From: Adiantum capillus-veneris
Lineage: Eukaryota; Streptophyta; Polypodiopsida; Polypodiales; Pteridaceae
Length of the DNA stretch: 64,000 bases
Reading direction: 5' to 3'
NCBI GenBank assembly: GCA_014529385.2
Contig: CM043949.1
Location: forward strand, 114,271,477-114,335,476
Shown here: positions 24,757 through 36,229 of the stretch, one piece after another
Numbering within the stretch: position 1 is the first letter of the stretch
Layout of the letters: every line of letters starts with the position of its first letter
The notes under the pieces: generated by a model
The model's input: the letters and a program-made list of their open reading frames with translations, nothing else
What the model was told of the DNA's origin: nothing
Database searches by the model: none
Translations under genes and position numbers: made by a program

Positions 24757-24901
24757 CTTTGTAACTCTTGCAATTTTCAAACTGATCCCCGCTATAATCA
24801 ACAAACAAATCATGCCTTTGAATATAATTTTTTGCATTGGAATGAGAAATCATTTTTTGGTGAAAGTGCCTTTTTTTTAATGTCTTAAAAGAAGGGTCCA
24901 T

Positions 24902-24908
24902 TATAAAA
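24902..24908 (+). promoter_or_regulatory. TATA box of unit B
   Basis: TATAAAA followed by GGGGGGCC, 83 bases before the ATG at 24991, in a CT-rich leader. Confidence 0.6.
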
Positions 24909-24990
24909 GGGGGGCCACCTAACTCATTCACTATTTTCACTTTTGCAACTCTTGAGCTCCTCCACTCTCTATCTACACCCCAGGCTAGAG

Positions 24991-26362
24991 ATGGATGCTT
25001 CCACAGCCTCTGCATCTGCAGCCACATCCACCTCTTTGTCACGCTTCATCCTCTTCCTCGAGGACACCAAATACAAAGGGAAGTTGGACCTCCACACCTT
25101 TTTTACTCCTCTCCTGACCTTGATGCCACAATTGCCCTTCACATGGATGCATTTGCCGAGATTTTTGCGTTCATAGAGGAGCACATCATAAAATATTCTG
25201 TATCTATCCCCCCACATGTAGGGATCTGGGTGCCTTGCGATCTTTTGCGCTATATACACAAAGGTGATCGCCCAGGGGTGTCAGCACTCAAGAAGCGCAA
25301 GTTGGGGGTGGAGTAACTTTCTTGGCTCGCAAAATTTATCTTCTTGGTGAGCGAGGAGCCTGATTTGGAGGAGCTCCGCTTACCACACCTTCAGGTTGGG
25401 TCCTTTATCAAGGACACCAAGGAGCAACAGGTTATCCCAATGAACCCTGCAGCGGAAGGAAAGGCACACCGGCTCGAGTACCCTAGGGGTCTTGAGGAAG
25501 TGTCTGAGAAATCCATAGTTGCGGCTGGCCCTAGTGACACTCCAATGCCACTACCACTGACAGATGTGGCTATCTCAGAGGTAGAAATCAACCGCTTCTC
25601 CTCAGTGTTAGTGGATGGGGAGGAGTATGTGTTCCTGCATGATTTGGAGAAAGCATTTGGCCTGTGCATGGATGAATGCTTGAGCGTGCTATGAAACAGC
25701 ACCAAATGTCCCTTAGACAATATGCCAGATGCCCTAAAAAGAAAGCTCTTGCCAGAAGGGGACTCTGTTGCTGACACTATTGCAGTTGTATGTGCGGAGG
25801 TCCTGGGAGCAGAGCAGTTTCACGTGGATGATGAAGAATTCCAAGCCACGCAAGCCAAGGTTGAGGCTGCTAGGATGTCTATGCCATTATGCAACCTCCC
25901 ATTTGGTGATCCAAAGCTCATATCTGTGGTGCATAGGCCCGCATTGACTTGGATGCAAAGGGAAACAGGGAGGAGGACGACAAGGAGCAGGAGGTAAACT
26001 GTATCCTAATTTTCATGTTACTATTTTATCCTTCATTGTGTTTTTTCTCAACCTTCATCGGTTTATGAAAGGATGTCGTGGAGGTTGATGATTTTGCTGC
26101 AAGGACGGGTGGCAAGCGGACGGGCTTTGGACCTCAAGCTTCCCTTGCGCATTACCTAGGACAACTCCCCCCTGGCGATGTGGCCATTATCCATAATGAA
26201 TTTACTCCCCAAGACGATTTTATGACGTGGTCGTTAAAAGCTTTGAGTAAGTTTTTGTGTTTGAGCACCATTGCTCAAACTACGCATCAAGTGTTCCTAG
26301 TGCGTAGATCCCTTGTATGCACAGCGTTTGGCACTGGCTTTCGTGGTAAAGTGCTTGCCTAG
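24991..26362 (+). pseudogene. island unit B, unrecognised protein
   Basis: ATG 24991 opens with MDASTASASAATSTSLSRF. The frame shifts near 25106 and continues as LDATIALHMDAFAEIFAFIE and LKKRKLGVE. It is broken by TAA 25314 and TGA 25692, and reaches a TAA at 25995 that overlaps a possible donor (AGGAG|GTAAAC, 25994). A last block (26072-26362) encodes VDDFAARTGGKRTGFGPQAS and EFTPQDDFMTWSLKALSKF. The middle part has VEINRFSSVLVDGEEYVF then LHDLEKAFGL. I do not recognise a family. It is tail-to-tail with the histone-like unit. Confidence 0.5.
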
Positions 26363-26695
26363 ATAGGGATACATGCTTCCATTGGCTCAACTGACCCAAA
26401 GGCCATAGCGTAGTCCCTCTTGACTGGGGAGTTGCCTTACACGCAAAATAGGCGCCAAGAAATGGTCAAAAAAATTATGAACTCCTCAGATACATGATGT
26501 AAAATCACTGTTTTGGAAGTAATAAAAAATATTTGAAATTGTCTCTCTATCTTGCAAATTCTTTTGAATGTGATTTGTGAATCTTGAAAATTGTTTCAAT
26601 TGGTGATATGAAAATTGTTTTGATTGGTGAATTTGTAATTTCAAGTTCTGTATGTAATTTCAGTCAATTTCAGTAAATTAAGGTATTTTATGTTC

Positions 26696-26844
26696 CCTAG
26701 GGGGTAGATAAGCCTACCAAGGGCCAAAAAAAGCCTGGCCACAAGGGTGCGCAAATGGCCCATCCATCAGTTTTGGATGGGCCATTTGCGCGCCCTTGTG
26801 GCCAAGATTTACTTTTCCCCTGGTAGGCTTATCTACCCCCTAGG
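26696..26844. repeat. long hairpin 1
   Basis: A near-perfect inverted repeat of about 149 bp. The left arm begins CCTAGGGGGTAGATAAGCC, the loop contains ATCAGTTTT, and the right arm ends GGCTTATCTACCCCCTAGG. It lies about 330 bases after unit B. Its arms, loop and flanks are the mirror image of hairpin 2. Confidence 0.95.
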
Positions 26845-27203
26845 ATACTTACAAAGCACAAATTTATTGAAATGAATTGGTTTTGCATCATTAATTAAGA
26901 TGCACCCTTTTACGGCAATTCCAGCATATGTTCACACTCAAGGACACTAGAAAAGGTGAAATCAATTATGAAATGAAGTTTCCAGCACACTATCACCTGC
27001 TTTAGCTCTACCTAGTACACCCCTGCACCAAAAAGTCCGATTACATTGGACATTTGAAAAATCCAAATTAATGTTGCATAGAAAATTGGTTTCACAATAT
27101 GTTTTTTTTTTTATATCCTATAGGGAATTCAAAGCTTGAAATGGCCAAAAAAGGGTGTCCACAAGGATCCATGTAAAATAATGTTGCAAAACCAATAGGT
27201 TTT

Positions 27204-27400
27204 AGTAAATTTGTGCTTTTTAAGTACCCTTGGGGGTAGATAAGCCTATAAGGGGCAAAAAAAAGCCTGGCCACAAGGGCACGCAAATGGCCCATCCAAA
27301 ACTGATGGATGGGCCATTTGCGTGCCCTTGTGGCCAGGATTTTTTTTGCCCCTTATAGGCTTATCTACCCCCAAGGGTACTTAAAAAGCACAAATTTACT
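27204..27400. repeat. long hairpin 2
   Basis: An inverted repeat with arms of about 94 bp, a 9-base loop (AAAACTGAT) and, by eye, one mismatch. It lies about 130 bases past the end of the histone-like unit. Its loop is the reverse complement of hairpin 1's loop, and flanking sequence matches outward on both sides. Roughly 26630-27440 therefore forms a nested inverted repeat with about 300 bp of looser centre. Confidence 0.95.
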
Positions 27401-27532
27401 GAAATTGATTGAAATTACATACATTACAAAGATAATAGACACAGTAGACACAACTGTTGATCATATTGTCATTGGAAAGTCAAATCATTACAAAGATAAG
27501 GGTGTGCAATACAAAAAGAAGGGTAACTTCGG

Positions 27533-28430
27533 CTAATGCTCAAAGTCTGGTCGCAATCGACGTGCAAGCTGCATATCTTTTGGGCTGTATTGTCACTCGC
27601 TTTGCATGTATGGCGCATAGGTTGGTATCTTCCAACACCGAAATGATGTGGGCCTCTGCAACTTCTTGAATAGCCTCTAGGGCTATTGCTTGCATTCTAT
27701 ACTGATTTCCATAGCTTTGAAGCACCTCCTTCACAGTGCGACCAAAGGGGGTGCGTTGAATCAAAAGCTCCATCGTCTTCTGGTAGTGGCGGATTTCTAC
27801 AAATGCCCTTGCTATTTTTCAGCGCCGTTGCGGTTGTCTTGGGGGCACTTGCACATTTGCTGGCGGGCGGCGTTTAGGCTTCTTGAAAAACTTAGACTTG
27901 CGCCTGTTTACATGCTTAGGGGCTGGTTCTACAGCCTCTTCTGATTCTTCCTCTTCCCTTGGCTGCCGATCTTGTGGTGTGGGGAGAGCTCCCTGGCCTT
28001 GAGTCAATGTATTCCCCCCAATGGCCACCCGGTGTGTGTGCGGTATTTTATCTCGCAGCCATGGTAGCTCACTCTCTGATTCAGTGTCTGTATGGACCAC
28101 CCGAGTCCTGGATGGTCCTGCTTGTGATTAGTGGAGCGAGGGTTGCTCCCTATCAGACTCTGTTGTTTGCTGGCTCTCTTCTTCTCTCCAGCGCTGGGCA
28201 TGTTGCTTCATTCTCCTTCTAGGTGTTATATCTTGAGGAGGTGGAGATTCAACAGTCCTCGATGACTCTCGTGCCCTACCACCATGCCCACTACCAGATG
28301 AGTTCTTAGAACGGCCAGGCGTTTGTGGACGTTTTCTTGTGCCTTTAAGCCATGACGGCTTCTCACATCGTTGGAGGGTGTTTTTGTTGGCAGGCGGATG
28401 CTCTTTCATGGTTTGTTTGGTGCGCCCCAT
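27533..28430 (-). pseudogene. histone H3-like protein with long N-terminal tail
   Basis: One minus-strand frame starts MGRTKQTMKEH, matching the H3 amino end (RTKQT with Lys4). About 200 residues rich in Arg, Lys, Pro, Ser and Glu follow. An H3 histone fold comes next: VEIRHYQKTMELLI (alphaN/alpha1), LEAIQEVAEAH (alpha2), then EDTNLCAIHAKRVTI, identical to H3 over 15 residues. About half the core residues match canonical H3 by my alignment. One extra base in a four-base run (27578-27581) shifts the frame after TIQPK. The next frame reads DMQLARRL, the expected H3 end, and stops at 27533. Two in-frame stops lie at 28128 and 27819. Canonical H3 has a tail of only about 45 residues. Loop 1 is the H3 length, not the longer CENH3 type. 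Lys9 and Ser10 positions are Glu and His. Confidence 0.9.
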
Positions 28431-28486
28431 TTTGTTGGTAGGAGCTCACCTGTTCTTAAGAAATGAGTGGTTTATGGGAGCATGCA

Positions 28487-28494
28487 ATATTTAT
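28487..28494 (-). promoter_or_regulatory. TATA box of the H3-like unit
   Basis: TATAAATA on the minus strand, about 57 bases before the ATG at 28430, in the short gap after the transposase-like unit. It suggests the histone unit had its own promoter. Confidence 0.6.
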
Positions 28495-28559
28495 AAGGGC
28501 CCTGTTCATAGTAAAAATTTATTAAAATAAAAAGTATTATTTTTTAAATAAACATGTCG

Positions 28560-31187
28560 CTAAGAGTTGGACCCTGCGTTCACGTTTAGTGACTTGCGCA
28601 GTATCCACTTTGATCCTTGTCGCACTCTGCATCGCCGCCATGCAGCATGCTTGGTGGGACCTTGCGACATTTGCCACTTGTTGCTATGCTCTTGACGACT
28701 CCATTTCCGCACTTCAATAGCAATCTTGGATTGTCGTGCACGCTCCATTGTGAGCTTACGAGCAAATGTTGTGCGAAAAAACCAATTGAACATCTCCTCC
28801 AAATAATTGGATTGCACCATTCCACCACCATGTCGAGTATTTTTGAAGTACACTCCCCTTGCTCGATAATGGGACTCCTCCATGCCTTGAGTGCTAAAAA
28901 TTTCAAGCGATCCATACTTGTGCATAAAAAATGCACCATGCGCAAACAAGATATGTTGTTCACATGAGTAAGCGATCCACATTATTAAATAAAAACAATC
29001 CTTGTAATGAATACACCATGTAAAATGACTTACCATGTAATGTGTTATGTTATTTTCACCTCAAGAAAGGGTGAAGACCTTGGTAAAATCCGCCAAGGCT
29101 TCTTGAAATGATTGGCGTTGTTCTTCTGTTGTGCTGTTAAGGCCCATAAGCTTGACCATTTTATCAAAATGTGCCCAAACTTGCTTGCGCTTGTTTGCAA
29201 GCTCGCCATTTGAATCATTGTCGGTAGTAGCTTTGCATAACTCCTTCCAAAGCTCCCAAAGGTTACCTGCCTGCTGGTTGGAGCTGTTTTGAGCATCATA
29301 TTGACTTGGCTTTCCGTGGGAAACTTTATTCAAAAAGTGTCTAGCTTTTTGTCCACTCATTGACACTTGTTGAGCAATTTCATGGGCCTCCCCTATGTTC
29401 TTTGCAGCAACGATAGACACATTTCCACCGTGACAGCCAATGGAATTCAAGAGTACCTCCACTCTTTCAATCGCTTCCTGGGACTTTTCCAACGGTTTCA
29501 TTGTGAAAGCATAGTCAATGTGGAGCTTCAATAGCCTATAAAAAATACGCATGAATGCGTGTAATGTACAAAAATGTACATTCGATAGAGGAAATCAAAA
29601 GATTGGATTCCAAGCATGGTCCTTTTGATCATGGTCTGAGGCATTGAGCATGGGACATCTCAGAATAGACGCTTCCCATTCTCTACCTTCATCTCTGGCA
29701 TCACGAAAATCTAACCCTTGTTCTCCATGCCCTTGCCATGGAAGCATGGAACAGGCCTTTGAAGTGCTCTTATGTGATTTTTGTCCATTAGGTTTGTACC
29801 CTCGAGTGCAAAATGGACAAGGCATGAGAGAACAAGCCCCTTATTTGCAGCCAAGCAAACACTTTATGGTCTTCAAATCCCCACCTAAGTGCCACTCCAC
29901 ATCATAACTACCAAAACCCTCAATCTCCAACTTCTGACCTGCAATTTGGAAGTGTATTACTTCTGTGATCCATGGAGTTCTCTCAAAAATCCATGAAAGT
30001 ACTCCATTGGTCTCTTTGGGCACCTCAATAGCACCCAACCACCAAATGTCTTTCTCTGATTGCACGCTAAAAGATGGGGTGGGAGATGGTTCGACTGAAT
30101 CCCTTCGCTTGGTTTTCAGAAGGGCCTCGTTCATTAGAGTGACACTTAGCCTCTCTAACCTTCGGCCTTTCACTATTTGACACTCATGGAGTTTCAGCAC
30201 AAAAGCGACTTTTGTGCCAAGCACTACAAAATAAATAGTGCTAAGACCTTAAACTTCAGAGTCTATGATAAGAATAATACCAAAGAAAAAAGTAAAGTGT
30301 GTCACCTTCTTCAGGTAACTCGTAAAATCTGAGCATGGCTTCTTGAAGCCTTCTAAGATCCACGAAAATATTGTTCCACATTGTGTAAGGAAAGCCCTTC
30401 TCCGAAGGTCTTATGGATTGTTTCTTACCTTCTCTCCTTGTCTTTGTTGCGCACGAAGCATAAAGGGAAGTTGGCATTGTGTCCTTAATGTGTAGGTATG
30501 TCCCAATGCGGGAGAACACATCTTCGTTTGTGGCCTTCTTTGAGAGCTTGACCTTGTGAGGAACGAGAAATAGGTTTCCCACAATGCCATGTTCTTTGAG
30601 GGCATCCTTTAGGAGTTGGAAAATAGCCTGATAGGCTTTGGTGCTGATTCAAGCCTCATCACAAGCTTGTTGAATGTCATCATCACTAACCACATTTCTT
30701 AATTTACGCATAAGGTCCTTGGTGACTGCATCCTTAATGTGCTTACCTCCAGGTGATTGTAAGATAGAAATCACATCCTGGGTATTGAGACAACTAGTGA
30801 GAAGGTTCACTCGATCATCTTGGCTTGTTCCACCGCATGCCTCCTAGATGAAGTTTCTAGCAACAAATAAACATAAATGTTAGAAAATAGTGTGAAGTAA
30901 GAATACATCATGCAAGTAAAGACCAAATCACCTTGTGGCTGTAACTCGTCGTTTGCGTGCTCCTCCCGAATGTGCAAGAGTTTCAATGGATAAATACGTG
31001 CATTTGCGTTCCCTTGCACCAAGGGGTGTTTCTTTCAAGTATGTGATGGTGTTGGTAAGCTTCTGGATGTGGGCCTAGGATCTGCTTGAAAGAGGAGATT
31101 TTTTCAGTAAATATTTTGTGATATAGATAATTTCTGTTTTTTTTTTTGGTGAAGCATTTTTTACAACACTGTTCATTATTAGCTAGC
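28560..31187 (-). pseudogene. island unit D: multi-exon transposase-like protein
   Basis: Coding blocks join in phase over GT-AG introns. Exon 31088-30932 has YLKETPLGARERKC and ARKRRVTAT. Exon 30857-30306 has DAVTKDLMRKLRNVVSDDDI and SRIGTYLHIKD. Exon 30223-28560 has EWHLGGDLKTIKCLLGC, then MPCPFCTRGY, HAFMRIFYRLLKLHID, HKYGSLEIFSTQGMEESH and NTRHGGG. Stops interrupt at about 30845, 30649, 29841, 29595 and 29061. The GDLK...CPxC and late QGxExSH...RHGGG pattern recalls a group of uncharacterised transposase-like proteins of animals, algae and seedless plants; this is from memory and unverified. A further 5' exon probably exists, because an acceptor (TTCAAGCAG) precedes 31088. Confidence 0.7.
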
Positions 31188-31225
31188 CATTTGTCAAGCC
31201 TTTGAAAGATGTTCTTTCACTTGGC

Positions 31226-31240
31226 TAGGTCTTTTATATA
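31226..31240 (-). promoter_or_regulatory. TATA box of unit D
   Basis: GTATATAAAAG on the minus strand, about 45 bases before an ATG at 31187 that is soon followed by stops. It supports transcription of unit D starting near here. Confidence 0.5.
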
Positions 31241-31486
31241 CACAAAGCAAACTCCAAAATCTCACTCGAGATGATGCCAAACAAGTCTCTTTGGCCAAGG
31301 GTGTATGAGGAAACTCTTTTATATGAGTGACTGCAAAAAGCAATTCTTCAGAAAGCCTAGATACAAGAGGAACTGAAAAACTTTGAACGCATTTCCCATG
31401 TAGTAGGAATATCCTTGAAATAAGGGAGCTACCAATGCCAATTGATCATGGGTGAAAGTGAAAAAAACATATGTCAAAATTATGCT

Positions 31487-31640
31487 TCTCAATTGATGCG
31501 GTTAACGACGAGGACTTAATTATGGTATGATAGAGAAAGTGGGTTCTCAAATGAGGGTGACTAGTTGCATAAAATTCCTTCGCGGGAAACAAATTTGCAT
31601 GTTCTAGAGTGGTCCTAATGAAAGGAAGGCCCTTTCTTCC
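31487..31640 (+). repeat. 150-bp direct repeat, right copy
   Basis: Partner of 18660-18815, with the same orientation and about 90% similarity by eye. Confidence 0.8.
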
Positions 31641-32757
31641 TATCACCATTTTTCGAATTTGCCTGAGTGGTATGGATATGGCGTTTATTGTAGGCACTAA
31701 TTGTCTATTATGCTTCGTAGTAGGTGGTCAAACACAGCTGGGACATGTTACTAGTCTAAAACTAAGTGGCAAGCAATCTCTTGGCCCAGGTTCTATTGGT
31801 GACACTTGGGGTTTGATTTCTAAAACCGAATAGAGTGTCAATATGTTGCAATATATTTTTCCCTTACTTAAATGTATGTTGAGACTATCACGGACAAAGG
31901 GGATCACATCCACACATTACTAGGAGAGATCGAGCTCCTAAATACTTCTCCACTCTCTAGTGTCGATCAATCCTTCAATATCTGACAAGCCCTAAAGCAT
32001 TCGAGGTGGTTCACATGATGAAGTGTGGGTGTGCAGGCTAGAGGAGGAATGGTGACGATACAACTGATGCAAGTGTGCGTGGGAAATAGATGGGAGGGAT
32101 CACAATGTGGTGGCGCATGGCGTGGCACTCTCGAGTGTTTGTTGGTGTGAACTCAACCCAAGTAGCTCCACTTATATGCAATGAAGAATGAAGGAAAGAA
32201 GTGGCATTAAGACAGGTGGCGAAGTGCCTGCGACTTAAACCTACGTCGCCACCTGGCCTTACAAAGGTGACGATGAGGGGCGCAAAAAGCGGGCCTCTGA
32301 CACCATTGGTCGGCGGTATAAGAACGGTAAAACGCTCGGCTCGAATGGAGGGCGCGCGGGTTGAATCCCTGTGTCCCGTGCTAGCCACCCTCCCTGGTCC
32401 GATCCTCTAGGCCATGCTCGAGGAGTCGGAGTCCAGTTGGTACTGCCCTGTCCCCTCTGGGCGCGCTCACGGGCAGGGACTTCCCCCCACGCAGGGTGTT
32501 GAAAATTAACCCCCTTTCTTTTTCTGCGTGCAAAACAGATCAGCATATCAGAGAGACGATTCGATATTGGAGCTTGGTCGAAGAATGGCATTTGACCATG
32601 CAGTGCCACGATCAATTGGAGGCCGCGTGTAATTATGATGCAACAATCAATTGGGCATGTGTGGATATTGCTTCAAGGCTCAAGGAGTTGGAGGCTCTTC
32701 AGGGTGCTAGAAGCCATGTAGACAGGCAAAGCTTTGCTTTGCAGCAGGCAAACATTA
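31641..32757. other. non-coding, with a possible tRNA-derived SINE
   Basis: No gene seen. Around 32307-32369 an A-box-like TGGTCGGCGGTA and a B-box-like GGGTTGAATCCC are spaced as in tRNA genes, within a GC-rich block to about 32510 that ends in a pyrimidine-rich run. No cloverleaf can be completed. Confidence 0.35.
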
Positions 32758-32818
32758 CCACAAGAAGTTTTGGACAAATTCTGACAATATTTCCCACAAT
32801 GTGACTTACCTCAACGTC

Positions 32819-32961
32819 ATGAGCTTCTGTTCGAGAGGTGGTGCATACCTAGCTAGGTACGATTGGGGGCAGGGGACTGCCGGCCCGGTGGGGAGGCCGG
32901 TGGTCCCGTGCCCCCAGTCGTACCTAGCTAGGTATGCGGTGCCTCTCGAGCAGAAGCTCAT
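32819..32961. repeat. foldback repeat 1
   Basis: Arms of about 58 bp. The left has TACCTAGCTAGGTACGATT then GGGGGCAGGGGA; the right is its near-complement ending AGCAGAAGCTCAT. It is embedded in a ~275-bp direct repeat (32758-33031) shared with 34315-34589. Confidence 0.85.
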
Positions 32962-33031
32962 GATGTTATGCATCGTATGAAAAACACTGAGAAAGACTCC
33001 GTTTTCCTACATGAGAAAATTTCTAAATCTT

Positions 33032-33290
33032 CTTGTGCATATTAATAAACATGTTTTGCGTATTAAAGACAACCATAGAATAATAATATTTTTTTGTTAT
33101 GAGTATTGACTCTCGCTTGAATAGTAGGGGTTCTTACAAAGAATTAAATGGAACTTATTTTCTTGTGCATAATGTGAGGAACAGCAAGAGGGATTTCCAA
33201 GAGAATGTGGAAGTACAAAAAGGCTGATTTCTAAGGCAAGGGGGCAATATTAGTGGAGGAACAATTAGGGGAGTCTTAAGGTTAGGAGGA
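33032..33290. other. non-coding, 3' flank of the Ole e 1 gene
   Basis: AT-rich, with no coding signal. It would hold the 3' UTR of the minus-strand gene that ends at 33291. Confidence 0.5.
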
Positions 33291-34840
<1,550 letters not shown>

Positions 34841-35610
34841 TTGCAGGGTCTGCTGCGGGGTTTCGACTCCTGCAGCGGCAGCATAATATAGGGTGATGAG
34901 CGAGAGAGGCTGCTGACTGCACGGCTTCAAAAGCCTGCTGGTCAGGGACTCTCGTGAACTCTTGGATACGTGCATTGAAAGAAGAGGCGGACGTGTGGCA
35001 CCAATATGTGAGGCTTGAGCTCTAAGCTTGTCGGCCAGGTCTTGTGGCTTGAGCATGCTTGCATACATGGCTCTCCATTCTCTATGGTGAGCAACCTCGT
35101 GAAAACAAAAACAAAGATGAAAAGTCACAATGCCCTACATAAGCCAGTGGTCACTTGATGCATAGTTATCATTTATTTTTCGAAATAATTGTGCCTAATT
35201 GATGGTGAGTGGGTCACATTATATGAATCAGTTACTTTGTCTTTGTCTTGTATCCAACTATGCAAATCTTTTTGCAAGTATACCGATTTTGGCATAGTTG
35301 CATCTGTAACATATTGCTAATGTGTGTGACCTCATCCTAAGAGGTCGAGGAAGAGTGTGTGTGTTCCACTGCTCAATATATCCTTGTTTGTAAAGATTGG
35401 AAAACAAATGTCAAATATTTGTCACGTGACATATAAAAGACAACGCTTAGTCAATGCCTATTATATTTCAAACAGGAAGAAAAGAAGTTTGTCATCATTC
35501 ACTTGCCATGTGCCACTAACTGACAAGGTTTAATTTAACGGTGTCCAATTGCTCCCAAGAGTAGTTCAATGGCTTACTAAGGCCTAATGTAGGCCAACAA
35601 AATGGTCGTT
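34841..35610. other. 5' flank of the Ole e 1-type gene
   Basis: No independent gene. It includes the likely minus-strand promoter. A weak TATATTATG-like box lies about 45 bases upstream of the ATG. Confidence 0.4.
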
Positions 35611-36222
35611 TACAATACCAGCTTTGAGTGTTTTTTTGGCAATTCAAACTTCTTGATCGATGCATAATGGCAAGTGTAGTAGATGTCAAGTGTAGTAGAT
35701 GTCATCTTCACTTGGAAGATTGCCCTCACTTATGGTTTAACTGTCAGGCAGATAAGGGAGTCATCCTTCTCCTTCAAAAGGCTCTCCTCCATTCTACCCT
35801 CAAAACCATTGATTATAGGGACCTGCTATTGGGCAATTGTAAAGAATTGGACATACCATTATGGAACATTTGGAGAGGGTATATACTGTGGCATATATGG
35901 ATCCAGAGAAATGCCTCAGTCTTCCAACAACCTCTTTCTTCTCCCTTATGTCTTTTCAGTAGGGATCTGTTTCATGCAATGAACCAACTGCGTAATAGAG
36001 TTGTATACGTCTTTATGGTGAATGAATCTGTCTCTTCTATCCAAAGAAAATGTAAGTGGCAACAATGGCTTAAAATTGTACCATGTTTCTATCAGATTTA
36101 GAATGAAAGAGGCCCTCACTCTTTGCCTATTGTATTGGGGCTAACCCACCCCCTACTTGTGGGTTCTATGTATCTTTTTCCCTTCTTGTTTAATCAAATT
36201 TCCACTTCTTCAAAAAAAAAAA
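35611..36222 (+). mobile_element. 5'-truncated LINE with poly(A) and 7-bp target duplication
   Basis: The frame 35628-36101 encodes the zinc-binding tail typical of plant L1-type LINEs: CSRCHLHLEDCPHLWFNC, then WNIWRGYILWHIWIQRNAS. After a 3' UTR it ends in a run of A at 36212-36222. GGTCGTT flanks both sides (35604-35610, 36223-36229). The rest of the reverse transcriptase is missing, as in most LINE insertions. Confidence 0.8.
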
Positions 36223-36229
36223 GGTCGTT

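Larger units (their letters stand above)
22699..31250. mobile_element. four-gene island with H3-like histone and mirror hairpins
   Basis: At 22698 the sequence leaves the local repeat: after CCTAATTAGG the three related copies continue GGTTTAATA-like, but here AAAAATATGAACCC starts. Inside are two rightward units (A, B) and two leftward units (C histone-like, D transposase-like) that converge on paired hairpins at 26.7-27.4 kb. TATA boxes precede B, C and D. I could not find clear terminal inverted repeats. The right border, somewhere after the D promoter at 31.24 kb and before the repeat at 31.49 kb, is inferred. It may be a large DNA transposon or another mobile unit; every gene in this copy is damaged. 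Confidence 0.6.

Noticed and set aside
27533-28430. Centromeric histone CENH3
   Set aside because: CENH3 in plants has a longer loop 1 and a diverged EDxxLCAIHA segment. Here loop 1 has canonical length and the EDTNLCAIHAKRVTI segment is exact H3.
32281-32400. A tRNA gene
   Set aside because: A- and B-box-like stretches are present, but no acceptor stem or anticodon arm could be paired.
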